64,000 nt of DNA from an uncultured Lachnospiraceae bacterium (GCA_902780405.1 CACZFI010000001.1:186001-250000); one strand, 5' to 3'. Counted from the stretch's first letter, positions 54,526 through 63,816 are shown. Numbers and translations are program-made. The notes: generated by a model from the letters alone, not told the origin.

Positions 54526-54554
54526 AATATAACATATATACCGTCATAATGCAA
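54526..54554 (-). promoter_or_regulatory. Promoter of the candidate antitoxin RNA
   Basis: On the - strand TTGCAT (54549-54554) and TATATT (54526-54531) are 17 bases apart. Confidence 0.55.
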
Positions 54555-54569
54555 ATTGTATATTTGTGC

Positions 54570-54598
54570 TTTACATTTACTGACGCGTATGTTATTAT
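54570..54598 (+). promoter_or_regulatory. Sigma-A promoter and leader of rpsO
   Basis: TTTACA (54570-54575) and TATTAT (54593-54598) are 17 bases apart. The leader from about 54605 to 54682 is GC-rich and folded, as expected for the mRNA region through which S15 represses its own translation; I could not match a specific known S15 motif. Confidence 0.7.
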
Positions 54599-54682
54599 TC
54601 ACTAGGCCTTCACAGGGCTGCGGGATTCTCCAACCCCGGCTCGCGTGATGGGACAATATCAAGATATAAAGGAGGAAACATC

Positions 54683-54949
54683 ATGATCACAGCAGAAATG
54701 AAGCAGGAAATCATTTCCAAGTACGCTCGCACCGAGGGAGACACAGGTTCACCGGAGGTACAGGTAGCTCTTCTTACAGCAAGAATCAACGATCTGAATG
54801 AGCACTTCAAGATTCATCCGAAGGATCATCATTCCAGAAGAGGTCTTCTTAAGATGGTAGGTCAGAGAAGAAACCTTCTCGCTTACTTAAAGAGCAAAGA
54901 CATCGAGCGTTACAGAACTCTGATCGAGTCACTTGGTTTAAGAAAGTAA
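54683..54949 (+). CDS. rpsO: 30S ribosomal protein S15
   Basis: The 88-residue protein is full length and binds the central domain of 16S rRNA. The conserved [16 protein letters not shown], [12 protein letters not shown] and [10 protein letters not shown] blocks are present. AAAGGAGG lies before the ATG. In many bacteria rpsO is directly followed by pnp; here a terminator and three unrelated genes separate them. Confidence 0.98.
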   Translation: MITAEMKQEIISKYARTEGDTGSPEVQVALLTARINDLNEHFKIHPKDHHSRRGLLKMVGQRRNLLAYLKSKDIERYRTLIESLGLRK

Positions 54950-54960
54950 TGACGAAAATC

Positions 54961-54994
54961 GCCCGTGGGTGCTTGCACCCTACGGGCATTTTTT
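54961..54994 (+). terminator. Terminator of rpsO
   Basis: GCCCGTGGGTGC pairs with GCACCCTACGGGC (one bulged base) around a TT loop and is followed by six T. Confidence 0.9.
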
Positions 54995-55008
54995 GTACAA
55001 TAGGAGCC

Positions 55009-56439
55009 ATGAAGAACTTAAGTAATTATGTAAAAAAAGATTATAAGAAATCCTATGGGGATCATGCATCCGACCAACTTCTCGGCATCTTCGGAAACCC
55101 CATCGGACACACACTGTCACCGGTGATCCATGATACCGTGAGCGACACATTTTCCTTAGATGAACGTTATATACCCTTTCAGATTCCGGAAGAGGAGCTG
55201 AGCAGCGCCGTTGAGAAGGCGTACGAGGAGGGTATCCTCGGCCTTAACATTACGGTTCCGCATAAGCAGGCGGTGATGGATTCCCTTTGTGAGATCGATC
55301 CGGATGCGGCTGCGATCGGCGCGGTCAACACCCTGGTTCGTACCGACAAGGGATACAAGGGCTATAATACCGACATGCCCGGTCTCTACGCCGCAATCAG
55401 GGCAGACGGACATGATGTGAAGGGCAAGTCGGTTGTTTTGATCGGCGCGGGCGGGGCTGCAAGGGCAGCCTGCTATATGTGTGTCAAATACGGCGCAAAA
55501 AAGATCATAATCTTAAACCGTACGCTTGAAAATGCGTCATCCCTTGCGGAAGATATGAAGAAGACCGAGGCCTATGATCCGAAAAAGACGGAGATTCGCT
55601 GCTATGCGGCAGGGGATTATCAAAAGATCCCGAAGGGACATTATCTGATGATCCAGTGTACTTCGGTTGGTCTTAAGAAGAAAGACGGACTTCCGCTTGT
55701 ATCGGACGATGCATTCTACCGGATGGCGGATTACGGTGTGGACTTGATCTATAACCCGGCAGAGACGCCTTTTTTGAAAAAACTGAACGAACTTTCCGTA
55801 CCGCATATGAACGGGCTTTCCATGCTTTTGTTCCAGGGCGTGCTGGCGAATCAGCTTTGGAACGGAAAAAAGATCGAGAAGGATCTTTCGGATAAGATCT
55901 ACAGAAAGCTTTGCGATACGCTGTACGGCAAGGATAATATCATCCTGATCGGTTATATGGGATCGGGCAAGAGCACGGTTGCGAAGAAAATTGCTTCTCA
56001 GTACGGTTACACGCTTGTGGATACGGACAAATGCATCAAAACCAGGGAAGGGATGGCTATCCCTGACATCTTTTCCGAGTTGGGCGAGGAGTACTTTCGC
56101 GATGCGGAAACCGCACTCCTTCGGGAACTCGCCGAGGATCTTCATCATGCGGTCTTATCCACGGGAGGCGGTATGCCGCTTCGCAAGGAGAATATCAAAC
56201 TGTTAAAGAAGATCGGTAAGATCTTTTATCTTTCCGCAACCCCCGAGCGGATTTATGAGCGCGTAAAGGGTGACAAGGAACGACCGCTTCTTCAGGGGGC
56301 TGATCCTTACAGGAAGATCTGTGAGATGATACTTTATCGCCATCCGATCTATGAGTCTGCTGCGGATGTGGAACTTGATACGGGTAACACCAAACCTGCG
56401 GAGCTTGCGAAGATCATTGTGAGCGAGATGCAACCCTGA
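55009..56439 (+). CDS. Bifunctional shikimate dehydrogenase-shikimate kinase (AroE-AroK fusion)
   Basis: The 476-residue protein joins two enzymes of the shikimate pathway. Residues 1-290 are AroE, with GNPIGHTLSPVIHD, NITVPHK, the NADPH loop GAGGAARA and NTDMPG. Residues 305-476 are AroK, with the Walker A loop GYMGSGKST (K321), DTDKCI, the shikimate-binding region around YFRDAE and STGGGMP, and a lid Arg in KERPLL. These catalyse two consecutive steps. The ATG at 55009 follows TAGGAGCC; the frame extends upstream into the rpsO terminator, which argues against an earlier start. Separate aroE and aroK genes are the norm. Confidence 0.92.
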   Translation: MKNLSNYVKKDYKKSYGDHASDQLLGIFGNPIGHTLSPVIHDTVSDTFSLDERYIPFQIPEEELSSAVEKAYEEGILGLNITVPHKQAVMDSLCEIDPDAAAIGAVNTLVRTDKGYKGYNTDMPGLYAAIRADGHDVKGKSVVLIGAGGAARAACYMCVKYGAKKIIILNRTLENASSLAEDMKKTEAYDPKKTEIRCYAAGDYQKIPKGHYLMIQCTSVGLKKKDGLPLVSDDAFYRMADYGVDLIYNPAETPFLKKLNELSVPHMNGLSMLLFQGVLANQLWNGKKIEKDLSDKIYRKLCDTLYGKDNIILIGYMGSGKSTVAKKIASQYGYTLVDTDKCIKTREGMAIPDIFSELGEEYFRDAETALLRELAEDLHHAVLSTGGGMPLRKENIKLLKKIGKIFYLSATPERIYERVKGDKERPLLQGADPYRKICEMILYRHPIYESAADVELDTGNTKPAELAKIIVSEMQP

Positions 56440-56470
56440 CGGCAATTTGTGTATATTTGGAGGAGAAAAC

Positions 56471-58003
56471 ATGATCACGGTAAAGGAATACAGAGGACAT
56501 ATCAGAAACTGGAAGGCACTTACAAAGGAGCTTTCTCTTGCGGAAGATCTTACGAGAGAAGAAAGAGAACCCTTGATCCTTGCGGCTGCTTACGCTAAGT
56601 GGGGAGAGGATTTGGGCAATCATATCCACGGCATGTTTGCTGCCGCGCTATATGATGACACCAAAGATGTGACATTTCTGGTCCGTGATCCCTTCGGCAC
56701 AAAACCCATGTATTATTATGTGACGGAAGACGGAAGACTTCTTTTCGGCACCTATATCAAAAGTATTCTTGAAGCGGAAGGCTTTGTCAAGGAACTGAAT
56801 CTCGATATGCTGCAGATCTATATGAGTCTTACCTATGTGGCGGGAGAAGATACCTTTTTCAAGGGTGTGAAGAAACTGATGCCCGGCCATACGCTTTCTT
56901 TTAAAGACGGTACATTTGAGATCAAAAGATACTTTGCGCCGAGCTTTGCACCGGATGAAACAAAGACACTTGAAGATTGGGCCGACGAGATCCACAGCAC
57001 ACTGCAATCGCTGATGCCCGAGGTGGCGGAAACTGACGAACATGTGGAGTCCTTCCTGTCCGGCGGCGTTGATTCTTCCTATGTACTTGCCATGTCAACG
57101 GCGACCGATGCGGATTCCTGCGGCTATGACGATGAAAGATTCGATGAATCGGGTCTTGCGGAAGAGACGGCACGTATCCTGAACAAGACATTTCATCGTG
57201 CGAAGATCACACCGGAGATGTTCTTTAACGAAGTTCCCTATGTGATGGAGCATATGGAGCAACCCCTCGGTGATGCTTCGGCTATTGTTTTTTCCCTCGG
57301 ATGTAAGGCAACCGCGGAGAATACAAAACTGGTATATTCCGGTGAGGGATCGGATGAATTCTTCGGCGGATATAACATGTACCGGAACGCCGAGCGTTAC
57401 GGAGACAACTTAAAGACGTTCTATGTGGGAAATACGAACATCATGAAGGAAGATGAGAAGAAGGAGATCCTTCGTTCCTATAATCCGGATGTGCTCCCGA
57501 TCAACTTAGTGAAAGATATCTATGCGGAGAATGAGGGCATCGATCCGCTTTCCAAGATGTCGGATGTGGATATCCGAATCTGGCTGGAAGGAGATATTTA
57601 CCTGAATGTCGATAAAATGTCCACGGCCTGCGGTCTTGAGGTTCGCATGCCTCTTACAGACAGAAGGATCTTTGATATCGCAAGCCGTATGCCTTCCCGC
57701 TTCAAGGTGACGGAAGAGCAGAACAAGGTGGCTTTCCGCACGGCGGCAGCGAAGGTGCTTCCGGAAGAGATCGCATTCAGAAAGAAACTCGGTTTCATCG
57801 TGCCTATCCGTATCTGGATGGCAGATGACCGCTATAATACGGATGTCCGTGCAAAATTTGCAAGTGACACCGCAGCAAAATTCTTCGACCGCGACAAGAT
57901 TCAGGCAATCTTTGATGCGTATGTCGGAGGAGATTCCGATCTTTGGAGAAAGGTGTGGACCATCTACACATTCCTCGTATGGTATGACATCTATTTTGCA
58001 TAG
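56471..58003 (+). CDS. Asparagine synthase-like protein with truncated glutaminase domain
   Basis: A 510-residue AsnB homologue. The synthetase domain is intact, with the PP-loop SGGVDSS at 197-203, SGEGSDEFFGGY and LEVRMPLTD. The N-terminal glutaminase domain begins only at the region matching NGEIYNYRELR of AsnB, so about 70 residues including the nucleophilic Cys are missing. It should not hydrolyse glutamine itself, and may use ammonia or activate another substrate. GGAGGAG before the ATG at 56471 supports this start. A TTG at 56447 would give an initial Met-Cys, but this comes from the Shine-Dalgarno region. Confidence 0.82.
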   Translation: MITVKEYRGHIRNWKALTKELSLAEDLTREEREPLILAAAYAKWGEDLGNHIHGMFAAALYDDTKDVTFLVRDPFGTKPMYYYVTEDGRLLFGTYIKSILEAEGFVKELNLDMLQIYMSLTYVAGEDTFFKGVKKLMPGHTLSFKDGTFEIKRYFAPSFAPDETKTLEDWADEIHSTLQSLMPEVAETDEHVESFLSGGVDSSYVLAMSTATDADSCGYDDERFDESGLAEETARILNKTFHRAKITPEMFFNEVPYVMEHMEQPLGDASAIVFSLGCKATAENTKLVYSGEGSDEFFGGYNMYRNAERYGDNLKTFYVGNTNIMKEDEKKEILRSYNPDVLPINLVKDIYAENEGIDPLSKMSDVDIRIWLEGDIYLNVDKMSTACGLEVRMPLTDRRIFDIASRMPSRFKVTEEQNKVAFRTAAAKVLPEEIAFRKKLGFIVPIRIWMADDRYNTDVRAKFASDTAAKFFDRDKIQAIFDAYVGGDSDLWRKVWTIYTFLVWYDIYFA

Positions 58004-58085
58004 ATCGATTACCTATAAAGCAACACATATGTCAGAAGTTCCAGAATAACGTGTAAGCGCCGTTATCTGACAGGAGGTAGTAAAA

Positions 58086-59078
58086 ATGGCAGTCGTAGAC
58101 CATGTGATAACGGGAGAGATTCAGAAGGATGGAAAGTTTGAGCGTCAGCCGAACCGGTTTGTGACACCGTTCGGAGACGGAGAGGGAGAACTTCCTGTAG
58201 AGAAGGGAAGATACAGACTTCTCTGGGCACCGGTGTGTCCCTGGGCAAACCGTTCGATTATCGTAAGGCAGTTGATGGGGCTTGAGGATGCGATCTCTGT
58301 TGGCACGCTTGATCCGATCCGCCCTGATGTTCCCTGGTCCGACTGGTCATTTACTTTAGATGAGGACGGGAAGGACCCCGTGCTCGGAATCCATTTGCTG
58401 AGTGAGGCGTATAAAAAGGCAGATCCTGACTATGAGGGCAGATATACCGTTCCGGCGGTTGTGGATCTTACAACGGGAGCGGTCGTGAACAACGATTATT
58501 TCAAACTGACCACATACTTCGAAACCGTATGGAAAAAGTATCATAAGAAAGATGCACCCGAACTTTACCCCGAGGAATTGCGCGAGGAGATTGACGAACT
58601 GAACGCCTATATATTTAAGAATGTCAACAACGGCGTCTATAAGGCGGGATTTGCCACCAGCCAGATTGCCTATAAGCGCGCATACAATCTGGTTTTCGAT
58701 GCTTTGGATGTGCTTGAGGAGAGACTGTCCGGTCAGAGATTTTTGTTCGGCGATTACATCACGGAGTCCGATGTCAGACTCTATGTGACGCTGGCTCGCT
58801 TTGACGTGGCTTACTACAACGGCTTTATGGTAAATAAAAAGATGCTCATTGACTATCCGAATCTCTGGGGATATGCGAGAGATCTCTATGCGGAAAGAGC
58901 TTTCGGGGACAACACGCACTTTGATGCTATCAAGAAGCATTACCATCTGTGCTGTCTGAAAAACAACCCGCACAACATCCTTCCGAAGGGACCGGATGTG
59001 TCCGCCTGGAAGGAGCCGACAGACCGCGCGCGTCTAAGCAGAGATCCCGAGCATAAATTCAGATTGCTCTTTACGTAA
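58086..59078 (+). CDS. Glutathionyl-hydroquinone reductase-like (Xi-class GST)
   Basis: The 330-residue protein has an N-terminal thioredoxin-like domain with the CPWA motif (C51), as in YqjG and ECM4-type glutathionyl-hydroquinone reductases, and a C-terminal all-helical GST domain with the SDVRLYVTLARFD signature. Those enzymes use glutathione to reduce glutathionyl-hydroquinones. Most Lachnospiraceae are not known to make glutathione, so the thiol used here is uncertain. AGGAGG lies before the ATG. The promoter of pnp lies in its last codons. Confidence 0.88.
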   Translation: MAVVDHVITGEIQKDGKFERQPNRFVTPFGDGEGELPVEKGRYRLLWAPVCPWANRSIIVRQLMGLEDAISVGTLDPIRPDVPWSDWSFTLDEDGKDPVLGIHLLSEAYKKADPDYEGRYTVPAVVDLTTGAVVNNDYFKLTTYFETVWKKYHKKDAPELYPEELREEIDELNAYIFKNVNNGVYKAGFATSQIAYKRAYNLVFDALDVLEERLSGQRFLFGDYITESDVRLYVTLARFDVAYYNGFMVNKKMLIDYPNLWGYARDLYAERAFGDNTHFDAIKKHYHLCCLKNNPHNILPKGPDVSAWKEPTDRARLSRDPEHKFRLLFT

Positions 59079-59098
59079 ACCACAAAAAATGTTATAAT
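59070..59098 (+). promoter_or_regulatory. Promoter of pnp
   Basis: TTTACG (59070-59075) and TATAAT (59093-59098) are 17 bases apart, and TGT before the -10 makes it an extended -10 promoter. Confidence 0.75.
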
Positions 59099-59110
59099 CC
59101 TAAAGATTGC

Positions 59111-59190
59111 ATTAAGAATTCCCGAGACAACTGAAAAGCGTATCGAAAAAAATCTTTCGGTGGGTTTTTCAGTCGTTTCGGAGTCTTAAT
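59111..59190 (+). promoter_or_regulatory. Long hairpin in the pnp leader
   Basis: ATTAAGA...AACTGAAAA (59111-59137) pairs imperfectly with TTTTCAGT...TCTTAAT (59166-59190), and a short inner stem CGAAA/TTTCG caps it. In Escherichia coli a pnp leader hairpin is cut by RNase III and then lets PNPase repress its own mRNA; a similar control is inferred here. Confidence 0.6.
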
Positions 59191-59219
59191 TCAATACAAA
59201 TAAAAAGGAGACTTTGAAC

Positions 59220-61316
59220 ATGTACAAAAAGTTTGAGATGGAACTTGCAGGCAGAACACTTCGCGTGGACATCGGCAGAGTTGCAAAGCAGGCGAACGGT
59301 GCAGCATTGATGCACTACGGCGACACCGTGGTACTTTCTACCGCAACCGCTTCCGAGAAGCCCCGTGACGGTATTGATTTCTTCCCTCTTTCCGTAGAGT
59401 ATGAGGAGAAGCTTTACTCCGTAGGTAAGATCCCCGGAGGATTCAACAAGCGTGAGGGAAAGGCATCCGAGAATGCGATCCTTACTTCCCGTGTCATCGA
59501 CAGACCGATGCGTCCTTTGTTCCCGAAGGATTACAGAAACGACGTTACATTAAACAACCTTGTTCTTTCCGTAGATCCGGAGTGCTCACCGGAACTTACA
59601 GCTATGCTGGGTTCCGCAATCGCTACGGCTATTTCGGATATTCCCTTTGACGGCCCCTGCGCGACAACTCAGGTCGGCATGATCGACGGTCAGTTTATCA
59701 TCAACCCCAACTCCACACAGAACTTAGACTCTGACTTAAAGCTTACCGTAGCTTCCACCAGAGATAAGGTGATCATGATCGAGGCCGGTGCCAATGAGGT
59801 ACCCGAGGCGAAGATGATCGAAGCGATCTACACCGCTCACGAGGTGAACCAGAAGGTGATCGCATTCATCGATCAGATCGTAGCAGAGTGCGGCAAGACA
59901 AAGCACACCTACACAAGCTGTGCGGTTCCTGAGGAACTTTTCGCAGCCATCAAGGAAATCGTACCTCCCGCAGAGATGGAGAACGCTGTATTTACCGACG
60001 AGAAGCAGGTTCGCGAGGAGAACATCCGTCAGATCAAGGACAGACTCGAGACAGCATTTGCAGACAAGGAAGACTGGCTTGCAGTGCTCGATGAGGCTGT
60101 ATATCAGTATCAGAAGAAGACTGTACGTAAGATGATCTTAAAGGACGGTAAGCGTCCGGATGGCAGACAGATGACACAGATTCGTCCGCTTGCCGCAGAA
60201 GTTGATATTATCCCCCGTGTACACGGTTCTTCCATGTTCACCAGAGGACAGACACAGATCTGCGATATCGTAACACTTGCTCCGCTTTCCGAGGCACAGA
60301 GACTTGACGGTCTTGATCCCAACGTAACAGGCAAGCGTTATATGCATCATTATAACTTCCCTTCATACTCTGTAGGTGAGACCAAGCCCTCCAGAGGACC
60401 GGGAAGAAGAGAGATCGGCCATGGTGCTTTAGCTGAGAGAGCACTCCTTCCGGTACTTCCTTCTGAGGAAGAGTTCCCTTATGCAATCCGTGCCGTATCC
60501 GAGACATTTGAAAGTAACGGATCCACATCCATGGCTTCCACCTGTGCATCCTGTATGTCACTGATGGCAGCAGGTGTTCCCATCAAGAAGATGGTAGCAG
60601 GTATCTCTTGTGGTCTTGTAACAGGCGAGACCGATGATGATTTCATCCTTCTTACCGATATCCAGGGTCTCGAGGACTTCTTCGGCGACATGGATTTCAA
60701 GGTAACAGGTACCACAGAGGGTATTACAGCAATCCAGATGGATATCAAGATCCACGGACTTACACGTCCCATCGTTGAGGGTGCCATCGCACGTTGCCGT
60801 GAAGCAAGACTCTTCATCATGGATAACTGCATGAAGCCCGCAATCGCTGCACCGAGACCGACCGTGAACGAGTTCGCTCCGAAGATCATCCAGACTACAG
60901 TTGATCCCGAGAAGATCGGTGAAGTGATCGGACAGAGAGGCAAGACCATCAACGGCATCATCGAAGAGACCGGCGTAAAGATCGATATCGACGATGAGGG
61001 CAGAATCTCAATCTGCGGCGTTGATCAGGCGATGATGGACAAGGCACTTGCAACCATCCGTTCCATCGTAGATCCTATTGAGGTAGGCAAGATCTATGAG
61101 GGTAAGGTTGTACGTATCATGAACTTCGGTGCATTTGTACAGCTTGCTCCCAACAAGGACGGATTGATCCACATCTCCAAGCTCGCTGACCACAGAGTTG
61201 CGAAGGTAGAAGATGTAGTCAACATCGGCGACGTAGTGAAGGTGAAGGTTCTTGACGTTGACCGTATGGGCAAGATCAGCCTTTCCTTAAAAGATGCAAA
61301 TGAAGTAACAGAATAA
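59220..61316 (+). CDS. pnp: Polyribonucleotide nucleotidyltransferase (PNPase)
   Basis: A 698-residue phosphorolytic 3'-5' exoribonuclease. It has two RNase PH domains (about 1-230 and 315-545), the second with the FPSYSVGETKPSRGPGRREIGHGALAERAL-type active-site order (only the key GPGRREIGHG needs citing), a KH domain (about 550-615) with IGQRGKTI and an S1 domain (about 620-695). It degrades mRNA as part of RNA turnover. The ATG at 59220 lies 9 bases after AAAAAGGAG; a TTG two codons earlier is too close. The gene has its own promoter and leader hairpin. Confidence 0.97.
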   Translation: MYKKFEMELAGRTLRVDIGRVAKQANGAALMHYGDTVVLSTATASEKPRDGIDFFPLSVEYEEKLYSVGKIPGGFNKREGKASENAILTSRVIDRPMRPLFPKDYRNDVTLNNLVLSVDPECSPELTAMLGSAIATAISDIPFDGPCATTQVGMIDGQFIINPNSTQNLDSDLKLTVASTRDKVIMIEAGANEVPEAKMIEAIYTAHEVNQKVIAFIDQIVAECGKTKHTYTSCAVPEELFAAIKEIVPPAEMENAVFTDEKQVREENIRQIKDRLETAFADKEDWLAVLDEAVYQYQKKTVRKMILKDGKRPDGRQMTQIRPLAAEVDIIPRVHGSSMFTRGQTQICDIVTLAPLSEAQRLDGLDPNVTGKRYMHHYNFPSYSVGETKPSRGPGRREIGHGALAERALLPVLPSEEEFPYAIRAVSETFESNGSTSMASTCASCMSLMAAGVPIKKMVAGISCGLVTGETDDDFILLTDIQGLEDFFGDMDFKVTGTTEGITAIQMDIKIHGLTRPIVEGAIARCREARLFIMDNCMKPAIAAPRPTVNEFAPKIIQTTVDPEKIGEVIGQRGKTINGIIEETGVKIDIDDEGRISICGVDQAMMDKALATIRSIVDPIEVGKIYEGKVVRIMNFGAFVQLAPNKDGLIHISKLADHRVAKVEDVVNIGDVVKVKVLDVDRMGKISLSLKDANEVTE

Positions 61317-61334
61317 ACGAAGACAATCGACACT

Positions 61335-61374
61335 GATAGCCTGTCGACCGATCCGGGTTGGCAGGCTTATCTTT
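61335..61374 (+). terminator. Possible weak terminator after pnp
   Basis: AGCCTG and CAGGCT pair around a structured loop, but the following T run is short (ATCTTT). Read-through into the phosphorylase gene is possible. Confidence 0.35.
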
Positions 61375-61393
61375 AAGAAGGGGGTACAAATTT

Positions 61394-63793
61394 ATGCAGT
61401 TTGGACATTTTGACGAGAAGGCCAAAGAATATGTGATCGACAGACCCGACACACCTGCACCCTGGGCAAACTACCTCGGCTCACCCGAGTACGGTGCCAT
61501 CATCTCGAACAATGCGGGAGGTTACAGCTTTGTTAAATCCGGAGCCAACGGACGTATTATCCGTTACGTATTTAACCAGTTTGACCAGCCCGGACGTTAC
61601 ATTTATCTTCGCGACGAGGAGAGCAAGGATTACTGGTCTGCTTCATGGCAGCCCGTCGGAAAGCCGCTTGACACCTACAAGAGTGAGTGTCGTCACGGTA
61701 CCGGCTATACTGAGATTTCCGCATCTTATGACGGAATCGATACGGCTGCGCTTTACTATGTGCCGCTCGGCAAGTCCCATGAAGTTTGGAGACTCCGCGT
61801 CACAAACAATTCCGGAAGAGCCAGAAAGCTTTCCGCGATCAGCTACTGCGAGTTCACCAATGACAACAACTATGAGCAGGATCAGGTGAACCTTCAGTAC
61901 ACCCTTTTTATCACAAGAACTTATTTCCGCAATAATGCCATCAAGCAGGTGATCAACGAGAATGTCAAGGGGAATGCCGTAAACGGATCCTCCGTGACAT
62001 CCAGATTCCTCGGACTTGTAGGCGCTGACGCTGCAGACTATTGCGGTGACAAGGAGAAATTCATCGGCAGATACAGAGGTTACGGCAACCCCGTGGCTGT
62101 AGAGACCGGTAAGCTCGGCAATGCATTAAACTATAACTCCAATTCCTGCGGATCTCTTAAGGCTGAGATCACACTTGAACCTGGAGAATCCAAGGAAATT
62201 GCATTCATCCTTGCGATGAAGACCGATGCCGAGATGGATGAGATCATGGCTTCCTACAGCGACGTGGCTGCGGTTACATCGAAAGAGAAGCAGGAACTCA
62301 TTGATGAGTGGCACGGAAGACTGATGAATCTTCAGGTAAATACCCCCAGCGAAGCATTCAATACCATGATCAACACATGGAACGCATATCAGTGCTTCCT
62401 TACATTTACATGGTCGAGAGCCGCATCCTTCTCTTACTGCGGTCAGAGAAACGGATACGGATACAGAGATACCGTACAGGATATCCAGGGTATCATCCAT
62501 CTTGCACCCGAGATGGCGAAGGAGAAGATCCGCTTCATGCTTTCCGCCCAGGTAGATAACGGCGGCGGGCTTCCTCTCGTGAAGTTCACACACAATGCAG
62601 GTCATGAGGATACACCGGATGACGAGTCCTACGTAAAGGAGACGGGACATCCCGCTTATCGTGCGGACGACGCACTCTGGTTGTTCCCCACCGTATTCAA
62701 GTATATGGCTGAGACCGGTGATGCCGACTTCCTGAAGGAGGAGATCCTTTTCGCAAACGGCGGAAAGGGCACCGTATACGAGCACTTAAAGCGTGCCATC
62801 GATTTTTCCATGAATCATCTCGGAAACCACGGCATGCCTGCCGGACTTCATGCAGACTGGAACGACTGCTTAAGACTCGGCAAGCAGGGAGAGTCCACCT
62901 TCGTGGCGTTCCAGCTTTACTATGCATTTAGCGTACTTCGCGGATTTGCCGTAAGACTCGGCGATGATGCGTATATTTCCTACATTGACGAAGAGCAGAA
63001 GAAGCTTTATGACAAACTGCAGTCCCTGTGCTGGAACGAGGATCGTTTTATCCGCGGATTCAAGGATGACGGACTTGTGATCGGTAAGAAGGGCGATCCC
63101 GAGGCTTCCATGTGGCTGAATCCCCAGTCATGGGCGGTTATCTCCGGCCTCGCTACTCCGGAGCAGGCCGAGAAGGCACTTGATTCCGTAAACAGAGAGC
63201 TGAATACACCTTACGGTGTGCGTCTGATGGCACCTTCCTACGTTAACCATGCATTTGAAGGCGCATTGATGCTTCTCTTCAACAAATCCACCAAGGAGAA
63301 CGGCGGTATCTTCTCACAGCCTCAGGGCTGGATCATCTTGGCTGAGTCCCTTCTCGGACACGGCAACAGAGCATTCACTTACTTCGAGGAAAGCTCTCCG
63401 GCCAGCATGAATGACAAGGCAGAGATCCGCTGCTTGGAGCCTTATTGCCACGGCCAGTTTACCGAGAGTTCCGACAGCCCCTTCGAGGGCAGAAGCCATG
63501 TACACTGGCTTACCGGTACGGCGTCTACCGTTATGGTTGGATGCGTCGAGGGTATCCTCGGTATCCGTCCCGACTTAGACGGTATCAAGCTTGCACCGGC
63601 TGTATCTTCCGATTGGAAGGAATTCACGATCGATAAGAACTTCCGCGGTAAGAAACTTCACATCACCGTGAAGAATCCGGATGGCAAGGAGAGCGGATTC
63701 ACATCCATGACCGTCAACGGAAAATCATACAGCGAGGCGTATATCCCTGCGGCTGACCTTGCCGATACAAACGATATCACGCTTGTACTTTAA
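61394..63793 (+). CDS. GH94 glycoside phosphorylase, cellobiose-phosphorylase-like
   Basis: The 799-residue protein has the GH94 layout: an N-terminal beta-sandwich (MQFGHFDEKAKEYVI, then NNAGGYSF), a helical linker and an (alpha/alpha)6 catalytic barrel with the general acid Asp in the HADWNDCLRLG motif and the QNGYGYRDTVQD-like substrate loop. Enzymes of this type split beta-linked disaccharides with phosphate, giving a sugar 1-phosphate. The length is that of cellobiose phosphorylases; specificity for cellobiose rather than chitobiose or another disaccharide is not certain. There is no signal peptide, so it acts in the cytoplasm on imported sugars. AAGGGGG precedes the ATG at 61394. Confidence 0.87.
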   Translation: MQFGHFDEKAKEYVIDRPDTPAPWANYLGSPEYGAIISNNAGGYSFVKSGANGRIIRYVFNQFDQPGRYIYLRDEESKDYWSASWQPVGKPLDTYKSECRHGTGYTEISASYDGIDTAALYYVPLGKSHEVWRLRVTNNSGRARKLSAISYCEFTNDNNYEQDQVNLQYTLFITRTYFRNNAIKQVINENVKGNAVNGSSVTSRFLGLVGADAADYCGDKEKFIGRYRGYGNPVAVETGKLGNALNYNSNSCGSLKAEITLEPGESKEIAFILAMKTDAEMDEIMASYSDVAAVTSKEKQELIDEWHGRLMNLQVNTPSEAFNTMINTWNAYQCFLTFTWSRAASFSYCGQRNGYGYRDTVQDIQGIIHLAPEMAKEKIRFMLSAQVDNGGGLPLVKFTHNAGHEDTPDDESYVKETGHPAYRADDALWLFPTVFKYMAETGDADFLKEEILFANGGKGTVYEHLKRAIDFSMNHLGNHGMPAGLHADWNDCLRLGKQGESTFVAFQLYYAFSVLRGFAVRLGDDAYISYIDEEQKKLYDKLQSLCWNEDRFIRGFKDDGLVIGKKGDPEASMWLNPQSWAVISGLATPEQAEKALDSVNRELNTPYGVRLMAPSYVNHAFEGALMLLFNKSTKENGGIFSQPQGWIILAESLLGHGNRAFTYFEESSPASMNDKAEIRCLEPYCHGQFTESSDSPFEGRSHVHWLTGTASTVMVGCVEGILGIRPDLDGIKLAPAVSSDWKEFTIDKNFRGKKLHITVKNPDGKESGFTSMTVNGKSYSEAYIPAADLADTNDITLVL

Positions 63794-63816
63794 TCCTTAG
63801 AACAGGAGCTGCGACA

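Noticed and set aside
56447..56473. TTG start giving Met-Cys at the N terminus of the asparagine synthase-like protein, as if restoring the nucleophile
   Set aside because: The extra codons are the Shine-Dalgarno region GGAGGAG of the ATG at 56471, and the rest of the glutaminase fold would still be missing.
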